From contig NZ_JAFCLG010000025.1 of assembly GCF_018129685.1 (NCBI RefSeq), positions 1 to 64,000 on the forward strand: a DNA stretch of 64,000 nt, read 5' to 3'. This document shows, in pieces, positions 31,448 to 39,606 of this stretch; the first letter of the stretch is position 1; each line of letters starts with the position of its first letter. This DNA comes from Bradyrhizobium manausense (lineage in GTDB: Bacteria > Pseudomonadota > Alphaproteobacteria > Rhizobiales > Xanthobacteraceae). The position numbers and the translations under genes are program-made. The notes under the pieces were generated by a model. It made no database searches and was not told the DNA's origin. It was given only the letters and a program-made list of their open reading frames with translations.

Positions 31448-31690
31448 CCGATTTTCGGAAGCGAAAAAGTCCTTCAAAATCAGGGATTTCCTGAGTGGCC
31501 GGCTTTTGACGGTGGAGCACCCCGGTGGGGCACTTCCGAACCCCCTTTTGCCACATCGAGGCGTATCTTTCGACCAAAAAGTCGAGGGCTTCCGAGGATG
31601 GGCCACATGAGGAATGGCCGCGGGCACTGCAGCCTTCCTGCGTACGCTGACTAGCGGATCTCGAAGGGTGATGATGCGCTGATTGCTGGG

Positions 31691-31948
31691 GTGGTTTTTC
31701 CTAATCGCGAAACGGGCGAGATCACGATCGCTCAGACGCCCAATCTCGCTCTATGGATCGTCATCGTGGCGGGGCTTCCGCTCTGGATTTGGCCTACCGC
31801 CGGCAAAGTGAGCCTCTTTTTGACGGTTGTCTTCAGAGGGGCGCTCCTCATTTGGGCCGCCGATGAGATCGTCCGAGGCGTCAATCCTTGGAGGCGTTGT
31901 CTTGGGGTTGCGGTCGCGGGTTACGTAATCATGAACGTTCTGCGGTAG
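31691..31948 (+). CDS. Small membrane protein (85 residues)
   Basis: From GTG 31691: NRETGEITIAQTPNLALWIV, then IVAGLPLWIWPTAGKVSLFL and TVVFRGALLIWAADEIVRGV with NPWRRCLG. Three hydrophobic segments suggest an inner-membrane protein. The start is unsure because no ribosome site is evident. I recognise the pattern GEITIAQ.PNL.LWIV from rhizobial hypothetical proteins; function unknown. Confidence 0.62.
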   Translation: MVFPNRETGEITIAQTPNLALWIVIVAGLPLWIWPTAGKVSLFLTVVFRGALLIWAADEIVRGVNPWRRCLGVAVAGYVIMNVLR

Positions 31949-32041
31949 GCGGAAAAAAATGATCCTCGCAAGTCGTGCTCATGTCGAAACAGGGCTTGCT
32001 CGATCGTCTTGAGTCCAGGTCCGGATCCCTGGAGTTTGCGT

Positions 32042-32254
32042 ATGGCCCCCCGCGCCAATTGGAAAGGCTTCCTGCGTCTGTTGCTCGTCACCTGCCCGGT
32101 GGCGCTGTACCCGGCGACCTCGGAATCCGAGAAGATCTCGTTCAACCAGTTGAACCGCCAGACCGGACAGGGGAAGCGGGGCGGCAGCATTGTCTACCCA
32201 AGCACCTTCGGCCGGCGGCATTTTACGCCGACCCACTATCGACATGGTCGGTAG
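32042..32254 (+). pseudogene. ku: Ku-like NHEJ protein, N-terminal fragment
   Basis: ATG 32042 opens MAPRANWKGFLRLLLVTCPV, ALYPATSESEKISFNQLNRQ and TG, the N-terminus of bacterial Ku, which binds DNA ends with LigD. After about 50 residues the similarity ends abruptly at about 32170 and unrelated residues run to a stop at 32252-32254. Full Ku is about 270-300 residues, so this is dead. No ligD is present. An unrecognised frame at 32244-32471, with an Asp-rich stretch, follows and may be a fusion scrap. Confidence 0.82.
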
Positions 32255-32619
32255 GGGATGGATCGGCACCTCCGCTCCTCAGACGGAAGTCTTGGCCCCC
32301 TATCTGAAGGATGCGTTGGCCGGGAAGAGAACACTTGTCTTGGCGGTCGAAACACAGTCCTCGACCGATCCGGACGATGACGATGATGTGGATGAGGATC
32401 CGCCGTCTCGGATGAAGGGGCCGACCAAACCTCGTTATCCCGGAACAAAACGCAAAGTAATCCAAATCTAATGGGTCGCAGCCACGCCTATTCGTGCCGT
32501 CCTGTGCTCAAGCACTCGCCTGAAGAGATGACGCCTCCGCTGCAAACCAAATCGAACCATGGTCATTCGCTCCGGCCTGGGGAAGCTTAGGACGGCAAAG
32601 CAGGACGGAGAGCGGCACA

Positions 32620-33115
32620 ATCAGATCCCCGACACCTCGATCCCAGGGCGGCGGGTGGCACGCGAGCTGACGGCGCTGATCAATCAGCGCGGCAAGCCGG
32701 GCATGATCGTCTCCGACAACGGCACCGAGTTTACCTGCAATGCCATGCTGGCCTGGTCGGATGAGAACAAGATCGACTGGCACTTCATTGCGCCGGGCAA
32801 GCCAATGCAGAACGGCTTCTGTGAAAGCTTCAACGGCCGGATGCGGGACGAGCTTCTCAACGAAACCTTGTTCTTCGGCCTCGATCACGCCCGCGCCAAG
32901 ATTGCGGATTGGGTCGGCGACTACAATGGCCAACGCCCGCATTCTTCGCTCGGCTATCTGACCCCTGCGGCCTATGCCGCCTACCTCACCGCAACGTGCG
33001 ATCGGCTGCGCAACCCCGACCAGCTCCGCCGATCACACGTTGCTCACACCGCGCCAAACGGCGTAACATCCGCCGAGACTCTAACCGCTACTGGGTGAAA
33101 ATTCAGGGGCAGGTC
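32620..33115 (+). mobile_element. IS3-family transposase OrfB, C-terminal remnant with right end
   Basis: The frame 32620-33098 encodes RRVARELTALINQRGKPGMI, VSDNGTEFTCNAMLAW, NGFCESFNGRMRDELLNE and GQRPHSSLGYLTPAAYAAYL: the last two acidic residues of an IS3-type DDE integrase and its C-terminus. The first catalytic Asp and all of OrfA are missing on the left. Downstream, TGGGTGAAAATTCAGGGGCA (33093-33112) looks like an IS3-type terminal repeat. It is an immobile remnant. Confidence 0.85.
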
Positions 33116-33305
33116 AGGGTTTTGCAAACCAACCCGGGGCTGGGAAGCCGCTGCTCGCGACACGGATTAGGTGGGCAGCGTTTTTTCCCATGAAGCAGCT
33201 TATTCGGTTGGAACTAAAACGCTCTGTGCATTTTTGGACAGTTCCAGGAACGAAATACCGCCGCAAGAGTCATCGCACCATTCCAGTGACGAGGACGGAC
33301 TAGTG

Positions 33306-33482
33306 ATGGGTAGGAAGTATCTGACAGAGCAAGCGGCAACGCTTTTGAGGTTTGCCAAGGCCACCACAAATCCGGACGTGGCGGCGGGCCTTCTATCCAA
33401 GGCCGCCGATCTATCAGCCAAGAGCGAAGAGGCGCCTGACGCCAGCCCCCAAGCGCCTGAGGTGGAGCGGCCGGAGAGCTGA
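33306..33482 (+). CDS. Small hypothetical protein (58 residues)
   Basis: ATG 33306 starts MGRKYLTEQAATLLRFAKAT, then NPDVAAGLLSKAADLSAKSE and a proline/glutamate-rich tail. It is all-alpha and soluble. It resembles short Bradyrhizobium proteins near two-component genes, without known function. A good terminator follows. Confidence 0.62.
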   Translation: MGRKYLTEQAATLLRFAKATTNPDVAAGLLSKAADLSAKSEEAPDASPQAPEVERPES

Positions 33483-33486
33483 CGCA

Positions 33487-33508
33487 CCAAAGAGGCAGCC
33501 TCCTTTGG
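33487..33508 (+). terminator. Rho-independent-like terminator
   Basis: CCAAAGAGG (33487-33495) pairs with CCTCCTTTGG (33499-33508) across a 3-base loop with one bulge; the trailing sequence is T-rich. It begins 5 bases after the 58-residue gene. Confidence 0.6.
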
Positions 33509-33767
33509 CGGTCTCTTTCATTTCGTCTCATAACCGGCACGAGTTCCGTTAGAAAAACCCAAGGCTCAGATCCAAGCCATAGGTCATCCAAAGCGCGGTA
33601 ACGAACAAGATAGCGCAACAGAATAGTACGGCTTGCCTGAGGATGTGAGATAGGATTTGAAGGGTGGAAACTTTTCGCGCAAGAAACCTTGCGATAGCGG
33701 TCATTCGCGACTCACTCCATGCAGCTTGCCCAACCCAAAATTGGGTCTGCGTCCGGCGCCAAAAGGT

Positions 33768-33953
33768 TCACAACCGTTTGCCTGCATCAGCTTTTCTTTG
33801 TCCCAAAAGCATCCCTGTCGAGAGATTGATGAAGTGCAGCTGGGTACAAGCCGGACAGGTCACAGCCTCATATTCATCGCCGCGCGGACTCGCAGCATCG
33901 ATACGATGCTGCACTTTGAAGTCAGTTCGGGGGCAGACAAAGATCAGGTCCAT
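33768..33953 (-). CDS. Small zinc-binding-like protein (61 residues)
   Basis: ATG 33953: MDLIFVCPRTDFKVQHRIDA, then DEYEAVTCPACTQLHFINLS and a TGMLLGQ end. The CPxT...CPxC spacing is that of a one-domain zinc ribbon, with HFIN as the last strand. Similar short proteins recur in Bradyrhizobium. Function unknown. Confidence 0.65.
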   Translation of the reverse strand: MDLIFVCPRTDFKVQHRIDAASPRGDEYEAVTCPACTQLHFINLSTGMLLGQRKADAGKRL

Positions 33954-34452
33954 GCGACATCATCGGCGGCCGCAAGCAAAGCTTCTTGATCCAGCGCAAG
34001 GTTTACTTTGTGCGTAGCATTCTGGGTGAAGCAATGCGCCCGCATCGGCTTCTAACATTATCCCCTTCAGCGATGAATCTCCCGACGATGGTTCAAGGGC
34101 TCGATAGCTTGGGTGAGGTCAACCTTTGGCGCGGATCAAAGCTCAAACCTTGACCGAACAAGTCGAACTTAGCCTGGCGGCCGCTAGTTCCGAGACGGAC
34201 TTGGTATTGGCTGCGTTGTTCCGGTTTCACTTTTGAGCGGACGATCTCGACGCGACCGCTGGCAAGCCGCCATTCGACAGCCGCGTCGCTGATCACCTTG
34301 CCGAGGCGCCAGCCACCGCGCGGGCAACGTTCAAATTGACCAGATGCGAGCAGACGCAGCAGTTAGCACGGGTGTGTCTGATATCATCAAGAAGCTTGTC
34401 TCGTTTGCAGACGGCATGATCGTCGACGCGCCGATGATCGACAAAGTCCGCG
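33954..34452. other. Intergenic, no gene recognised
   Basis: About 500 bases between the small zinc protein and the first receiver gene. Two open frames of 67-71 codons are present but neither reads like a known protein. Confidence 0.4.
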
Positions 34453-34830
34453 CTAGGTCGGCCCGAGATTGTTGCTCGCCAGCGGAGACAGTGCTGAATC
34501 GATGGCGGACCGAAGCTCAGTCAGCAAACAAGGCTTTCTCACGACCAGAGTGCTCTTAAATGCCTCCGGCACTCCCGACGATCCGTATCCGCTAACGAAG
34601 AAAAAGGGTTTGCCTCGACGAGCAATCGTCGACGCGATTGGCTCGATGGTATCGCCGCCTACATTGATATCCAGAATTGCGAGATCGAACTCGGCATTCG
34701 TTGCAAGGACCGCACCTTTTCCGACATCTCCGGCTTCCGCGACGACCGAATGACCGACCTCTTCGATCATTTCGATCAACATCATGCGGATAAGGGCTTC
34801 ATCTTCTATGACCAGGACTGAAGCGGGCAC
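34453..34830 (-). CDS. Single-domain response regulator
   Basis: The product is 125 residues from ATG 34830. Receiver fold: VLVIEDEALIRMMLIEMIEE, phospho-acceptor D54 (LAILDINVGG), a Ser in the T/S switch position (FFFVSGYGSSG) and Lys in VVRKPC. There is no output domain. It lies 13 bases downstream of another receiver gene on the same strand and divergent from an HWE kinase, the likely phosphodonor. Confidence 0.88.
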   Translation of the reverse strand: MPASVLVIEDEALIRMMLIEMIEEVGHSVVAEAGDVGKGAVLATNAEFDLAILDINVGGDTIEPIASTIARRGKPFFFVSGYGSSGVPEAFKSTLVVRKPCLLTELRSAIDSALSPLASNNLGPT

Positions 34831-34843
34831 GGGTTGCGGTTCC

Positions 34844-35239
34844 TCAGGCGGGACCCGTCTGCTGCGAGCCTGCGTTCAGGAGCTGGGAAACAGCTGAAAC
34901 GACTTGCGCGGGCGCAAATGGTTTTTGAAGCAGAATGCTGTTTGGTACACCGAGTACAGGCCACTTATCAGCCGCGCCGCCAGTCATGTAAACCACGGGA
35001 AAATGCGGGTCGATCTCGCGCGCGGCTTTCGCGACTTCCCAGCCGTCGAGGCGACCTAGTAGGTTGACATCGGTGACAAGAGCACGGTGCGCGGTTAGAC
35101 CGTTCTTTAGAATCGTCACAGCTTCTTCGCCAGTCTTAACAGAAACGATTTGAAAACCGCCCTCTGTGAGAGCCTCCTCGACGATCAATTCGATCGCCTC
35201 ATCGTCTTCGACCACCAGAACGCTCGGAACTTCCAACAT
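34844..35239 (-). CDS. Single-domain response regulator
   Basis: The product is 131 residues from ATG 35239 with GGGGGAAG upstream. Receiver motifs: VLVVEDDEAIELIVEEALTE, D57 (ALVTDVNLLGRLDG), T in VVYMTGGAA, and K in ILLQKPFAP. It is the first gene of a two-gene minus-strand unit, divergent from the HWE kinase at 35377. This set (HWE kinase plus receivers) is a common alphaproteobacterial signalling module. Confidence 0.88.
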   Translation of the reverse strand: MLEVPSVLVVEDDEAIELIVEEALTEGGFQIVSVKTGEEAVTILKNGLTAHRALVTDVNLLGRLDGWEVAKAAREIDPHFPVVYMTGGAADKWPVLGVPNSILLQKPFAPAQVVSAVSQLLNAGSQQTGPA

Positions 35240-35376
35240 CACATCTTCCCCCCGTCCCGTTCTACTTGTGTTACAAAGTGCACACAAACAGTTTTGTTCC
35301 CGGCTGTTAAATGGTGAAGATCCGATAGGGAACGCGAACTACGTTCCGGGGATACCTCGTGCTGTAGGGACTAGCT

Positions 35377-36363
35377 ATGACTGGGTTGGTCTGGGACGTC
35401 GAAAAACTTCGTACGGCGACTGAAGCGGCTGGCATCGCCCTCTGGTCATGGAACGTAGATACAGACCAGTTGGAACTTGACGAACGTGGTTATCTACTAT
35501 GGGGGGTTCCGAACACCGGCAGCATTACGTTCGAGGTCCTCTCGGCTTGTATTCATCCGGAAGACCTCGACCGAGTGCGGGCTTCCTTTGCTGCAACGCG
35601 AGATATGCACGGGGCTTATGAAACGGACTTCCGCATTCTTTGCGATGGCAAGGTCCGTTGGATATCAGCGCGCGGTCGCGGGGATGACCAAGGTATTGTT
35701 GGCCGGATCATGTACGGCGTGTTCCTCGACGTAACAGAACGAAAGAAGGCAGAAGAAGCTCGTGAGATGCTCGCCGGCGAAATGAACCACCGCGTTAAAA
35801 ATATCTTTGCGATCACTTCTGCCCTGACGGCAATGTCCGCGCGTTCAACTACGACAAAAGACGAGATGGTGAGGGATGTTGGCCAGCGGATTACTGCCCT
35901 TTCAATAGCCCGCGATATGGTCCGCCCTGATTTGGGCCAACAGAAAAAGGCAGCCGAATTGGGGGAGTTATTGAAGACCCTGTTGCAGCCATATGCCAAC
36001 GCGCAGTCACAAGAAGACCGAGTTAAAATCGACACGCCAAGATTGCTGGTAGGTGAGAAGTCCGCATCTGCTCTCGCGTTGGTCGTGCACGAACTAGCAA
36101 CTAATTCCGTTAAATACGGGGCGCTTTCAGTTGCAAATGGTGTTCTCGACTTAGAGTGTACTGTGAATGGCGGCGTGGTCACCCTCACATGGAGAGAAAG
36201 TGGCGGCCCGCCAATTTCTAAAGCGCCGGGCCGATCGGGGTTCGGCAGCAAGCTCGTTGTTAGCAGTCTTTCAGATCAGCTTGGCGGCAGCATATCGGCG
36301 AGCTGGCGACCCACAGGAGCGGTGATTACCTTGGAGATCAGTGAAGCCCGGCTCGGCGCATAA
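35377..36363 (+). CDS. PAS domain HWE-family histidine kinase
   Basis: The product is 328 residues. A PAS domain (residues about 10-125: LRTATEAAGIALWSWNVDTD, WISARGRG, GVFLDVTERKKAEE) precedes an HWE kinase core with phospho-acceptor H138 (EMNHRVKNIFAIT), the N-box LALVVHELATNSVKYGAL and the diagnostic WRE (VTLTWRESGGPP), ending with GFGSKLV. There are no membrane segments, so it is a cytosolic sensor of light, redox or a small molecule. The two receiver genes on the other strand are the likely partners. It is not next to phyR or nepR, so a general-stress role is possible but unproven. Confidence 0.92.
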   Translation: MTGLVWDVEKLRTATEAAGIALWSWNVDTDQLELDERGYLLWGVPNTGSITFEVLSACIHPEDLDRVRASFAATRDMHGAYETDFRILCDGKVRWISARGRGDDQGIVGRIMYGVFLDVTERKKAEEAREMLAGEMNHRVKNIFAITSALTAMSARSTTTKDEMVRDVGQRITALSIARDMVRPDLGQQKKAAELGELLKTLLQPYANAQSQEDRVKIDTPRLLVGEKSASALALVVHELATNSVKYGALSVANGVLDLECTVNGGVVTLTWRESGGPPISKAPGRSGFGSKLVVSSLSDQLGGSISASWRPTGAVITLEISEARLGA

Positions 36364-36991
36364 TCGGTAAGGCGGCCTAGTTGGCGGCCCCTTTCAATTC
36401 CTCCGGATGTCGCCTGGCCTTTCACGCCTGAGGGGCTACCGCCGACAAGCGGCGCTATCCGGACGCACCCTGCCTGGTTGAGGGCCAAATTGTCCTAATG
36501 TGAATCTAGCGGAGACCTAAATTACTAAGGATTCTTTAGTTTCCTTGGGCATGTGAGCAATACTGACCAGCGTTGTGTCGAGCGAAGTTGCACACTGTTC
36601 CCATCACCGCCCACCCCGGAACTACCGGTGACTGGGAGTTCTGTAATGCTCCCGCCCGATCCGGCGTGCAACATGCACCATCCCCAAACGCTATGCTCAA
36701 CGTGCCGATCAGAAGCAGTTACGTTTGAGTGCCCCGCCTGCAAGAACGTTCACCAGCTTGTAGCCGATCTGGTTGATCCTATGGAATCCCCTCGAACTAC
36801 CGGCTGGCTTCGCGGTCAATTGCAAGCGCCGACGTAGCAGGTTGCACCTATCCGGCCGCGTTTCCGTATCAGCGCCTTTAATACCCGGGGCATAGTGCGC
36901 AGTTTGACCAGCGTCAGCAAAAATGTCGGAATGTGATCCGGTCGCCAAATCGTTCGTACACCGTTATCGGGGCGACCCGAAAGGTTAAAAC
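36364..36991. other. Intergenic with weak frames
   Basis: About 630 bases. A 94-codon plus-strand frame (36553-36837) contains CSTCRSEAVTFECPACKNVH, a possible zinc-knuckle scrap, but the rest does not read like protein. I could not assign a gene. Confidence 0.4.
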
Positions 36992-37141
36992 ATGATGCCC
37001 AAGGTGAAAGAGCATATCTGCCCAACATGCAATGGAAAGGGCTTTCCCGTATCGATGCAACCGGTCAATCCGGGACACAAAATCTATCCGGGAAAATGCA
37101 AAGCCTGCGGTGGCAAGGGAAAGATTGCGGACGCCAACTGA
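36992..37141 (+). CDS. 49-residue zinc-knuckle protein
   Basis: ATG 36992 or 36995 to TGA 37139-37141. MMPKVKEHICPTCNGKGFPV, then VNPGHKIYPGKCKACGGKGK and IADAN. It contains CxxCxGxG twice, the DnaJ-type zinc finger pattern, in a stand-alone peptide. Similar tiny proteins occur in Bradyrhizobium. Function unknown. Confidence 0.65.
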   Translation: MMPKVKEHICPTCNGKGFPVSMQPVNPGHKIYPGKCKACGGKGKIADAN

Positions 37142-37275
37142 GGGGCCGACCCGTCGTCTCCGCCTTCGTCGCCACCGCCGCAGCAACGGACCAAGCTGCA
37201 CTCGACGGATCGAGCGCCTCAACGGTGTGATCAAGCGGCGGGCCGAGGTGGTCGGCATGTTTCCAAACGAGTGAC
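37142..37275 (+). mobile_element. IS256-family transposase scrap
   Basis: The plus strand carries GRPVVSAFVATAAA and then, in another frame, RIERLNGVIKRRAEVVGMFP-NE. Both match segments of the larger IS256 copy at 38.8-39.5 kb (RRVVSAFIAAAFAQ and RLNGKIKRRTEVVGIFPNE) with the intervening part deleted. Confidence 0.7.
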
Positions 37276-37307
37276 CACGCTGTGAGTCTCCCCATGATCG
37301 GGACGGT

Positions 37308-37541
37308 CTAGCCCCACTCGTTCTCCGACACAGAGCCCGGCGGCGGCTTCAGCTCCGCGATACCCGTCTCGATGATCGCAATCTCGTCCCGAACGGCGTT
37401 CACGGCGTTCGCGGGATTGATGCCGGTGACCGCCTGGAGTTCGCCGAGCACCTTGCGTCGATGCGTCAGCAGATCGGATAGCGCGCGATGGTTCCTCGTC
37501 TTCACGAAGCCGGCGACGATCAATTCCATTGCTCTTGACAT
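37308..37541 (-). CDS. Small hypothetical protein (77 residues)
   Basis: ATG 37541 with GGAGACC upstream. MSRAMELIVAGFVKTRNHRA, LSDLLTHRRKVLGELQAVTG and VRDEIAIIETGIAELKPPPG suggest an all-alpha soluble protein. It follows the gene at 37570-37830 by 28 bases on the same strand. No family recognised. Confidence 0.62.
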   Translation of the reverse strand: MSRAMELIVAGFVKTRNHRALSDLLTHRRKVLGELQAVTGINPANAVNAVRDEIAIIETGIAELKPPPGSVSENEWG

Positions 37542-37569
37542 ACCGGTCTCCGATTGGAGCAGCGGCCGA

Positions 37570-37830
37570 TCATCTCGGCATGCAAACTTCGGCGAGGCCG
37601 GTTTGCGTGATGCGATATTCGATCCCGGTCGGCGTGTCGCGCCGCTCGATCCAACCGTTGCGAAGAAGCGTCATCTTCGTACCAGGGGCGTCCGGAACTC
37701 TTGAGGCCGTTACCCAACTGCCATCACGCAGCCGATCCAGGAGCTGGCGGTGATACTGATTGAACGCTGTCGCTGAGCTGCGCTCACGAAGTTCTTCGAG
37801 AATTGTCTTTAGAGAGCGCTGGTTTTCCAT
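37570..37830 (-). CDS. Small winged-helix-like hypothetical protein
   Basis: The product is 86 residues from ATG 37830. TILEELRERSSATAFNQYHR, SWVTASRVPDAPGTKMTLLR and RNGWIERRDTPTGIEYRITQ, then TGLAEV, give the look of a winged helix (the GIEYRITQTGLAE end is typical of MarR/PadR-like wings). It probably forms a two-gene unit with the downstream 77-residue gene. Confidence 0.6.
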   Translation of the reverse strand: MENQRSLKTILEELRERSSATAFNQYHRQLLDRLRDGSWVTASRVPDAPGTKMTLLRNGWIERRDTPTGIEYRITQTGLAEVCMPR

Positions 37831-37898
37831 GCTGCAGTGTTGCATCGCATCGTTGAGAAGTGGTTATCGGCAGCCGAGCACGGAATGCCAGCAAGCGT

Positions 37899-38108
37899 TC
37901 ACTTATGAGCGCTACGGGCTGCCGATGTCGGAGCTGGGGGCCCAAAACGGAGAGTGGGCGGCGGGCCTATCACGTCGTACTTGAATGCCACGCCCTCAGG
38001 ATCGTTCTCGGTGAACCAGACATCAGCCGCGTCTTCCGAAGCGAAGACCTTCAGGTGGTCCTTGTCTCCGATTTGTTTCCGTGCGTCAGTGTAGATCCAG
38101 ACGGTCAT
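37899..38108 (-). CDS. Small hypothetical protein (69 residues)
   Basis: ATG 38108: MTVWIYTDARKQIGDKDHLK, VFASEDAADVWFTENDPEGV and AFKYDVI, followed by a divergent tail. I recognise the opening (MTVWIY.D...Q.GD.DHLKVFA) as a recurrent short Bradyrhizobium protein. The tail after PPPTLRFG may be altered. Confidence 0.65.
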   Translation of the reverse strand: MTVWIYTDARKQIGDKDHLKVFASEDAADVWFTENDPEGVAFKYDVIGPPPTLRFGPPAPTSAARSAHK

Positions 38109-38134
38109 TGATCCCTTTTCAGCTTGCGCCGGCC

Positions 38135-38395
38135 CTAACGCGGCTCTTCGCCCTTCGGGTTCAACTCCGGGACGCAGTGTCGGTTCAATGCGCGCATGAC
38201 GCCGATCCGGGCGAGCATCGTCGGGCCGCCGCGATCGACGACCAAGAGTAGGGCCTGCATGGCCGCCCGCCGCTCCTGCGCATCGTGCTCCTTTTCGGCA
38301 GCGCGGCGATGTACTCGCCGGCGTCGCGCAACGTGACTAAGCTACCGCCGTCGATTTCAATCGGCTCATCGAAAGGCCGCCCCTAGCCCTGGTTC
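38135..38395 (-). pseudogene. Small conserved gene, frameshifted
   Basis: The minus strand reads PFDEPIEIDGGSLVTLRDAG and EYIAALPK, slips one base in the A-rich AAAAGG run near 38290, and resumes as EHDAQERRAAMQALLLVVDR, GGPTMLARIGVMRALNRH to a stop at 38135-38137. This is a recognisable short rhizobial hypothetical protein (FDEPI...LVTLRDAG.YI..LPK). The upstream codons contain an early stop after MNQG. Confidence 0.65.
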
Positions 38396-38510
38396 ATGTC
38401 GTGTTTCGATACCCGATCACCGCCATCTGCGGGTTGCCGCGTTCGAAGTCGGGCCGAACGTCAGCACCGCGATATCCGCACCTCTGGCAGACGAACCGCG
38501 GCTCAAGATT

Positions 38511-38634
38511 GTGAATGCTGATCGAAAAGTGACCCCCATCGGCGCGTTGGGGAACCCTTCAAGTCACTGATTGTATTGAATGTGATTGATCGGACCCCAC
38601 GCCGATCAAGGTCGAGACCCCACGCCGAAATACA
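38511..38634 (+). repeat. Dispersed 125-bp repeat, copy 2
   Basis: Same orientation as the copies at 12101-12224 and 50516-50637; starts GTGAATGCTGATCGAAAAGT and ends CACGCCGAAATACA. It is the closest to copy 1. It lies between a broken small gene and the IS256 remnant; about 200 bases of unassigned sequence separate it from the latter. Confidence 0.85.
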
Positions 38635-38834
38635 ACGGCTTGCGTCTCGCGCCGCATCCGGACCGGCGAGGAGGGGACCGTGCCCCAATTTTTATGCACA
38701 AGGTCACTGCAATTAAAGACCAGTGTGCGGAGGGAGAGGCGAAGCGCGCTCTGATCGCGCAGCGCTCGATCGTGTCCCCTAGCGTGGTGTAGCTGGCGGC
38801 GGGTCACCGCGTTCGCCGGCATGGGCCGGGCTGA

Positions 38835-39530
38835 TCAGCTGGCGATAGCCTGAAGGCTGACGGTGGGATCATCGCTCAACGGCGCGATGGTTTCCAGCGT
38901 CATGTAGCGGGCGCGCTGGACGGCCCATTCATCGTTTTGCTCGAGCAGGATCGCGCCGATGAGGCGAACGATGGCATCTTCATTGGGGAAGATGCCGACG
39001 ACCTCGGTCCGGCGCTTGATCTTGCCGTTGAGGCGTTCGATCGGATTCGTGGAGTGCAGCTTGGTCCGGTGCTGCAGCGGGAACGTCATATAAGCGAGCA
39101 CGTCGGTCTCGGCCTCGTCGAGGAAGCTGGCAAGCTTGGGGAGCTTGGGGCGGAGCTGGTCGGCGACTTTTCGCCACTATGCTTGTGCGGCCTCGGCATC
39201 GTCCTGGGCAAACGCGGCGGCGATGAAGGCCGAGACAACACGGCGGCCGCTCTTTCCGGCATGGGCCAACGCATTTCGCATGAAGTGCACGCGGCAGCGT
39301 TGCCAGCTGGCATTGAGCACCTTGGCGACGGTGGCCTTGATGCCCTCATGGGCATCGGAGACGACCAACTTGACGCCACGCAAGCCGCGGCGGGCGAGCT
39401 TGCGCAGGAACGCCGTCCAGAACGTCTCGGCCTCGGACGGGCCAATGTCCATGCCGAGAACTTCGCGCCGGCCGTCGCTGTTGAGGCCGACGGCGACGAT
39501 CACTGCGACCGACACGATGCGGCCAAAGCC
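38835..39530 (-). mobile_element. IS256-family transposase, N-truncated with an amber codon
   Basis: The minus-strand frame contains GRIVSVAVIVAVGLNSDGRR, MDIGPSEAETFWTAFLRKLA, LVVSDAHEGIKATVAKVLNA and the C-terminus RTKLHSTNPIERLNGKIKRR. A TAG at 39177-39179 interrupts AAQA-WRKVADQ where a glutamine (CAG) would fit. The N-terminal half is missing: similarity ends at about 39.53 kb, just before the group II intron. It is inactive. Confidence 0.85.
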
Positions 39531-39606
39531 GCAGCAGGCGAGCCGGGACCGAGTCTTGCGGGCGTCGCGGCAACGCGAGGTCTGAAGTGTAGACAGGAGC
39601 CATGCG

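Noticed and set aside
31202..31627. Minus- and plus-strand frames across the tRNA-Ser remnant
   Set aside because: They overlap one another and the tRNA-like sequence, and neither resembles a known protein.
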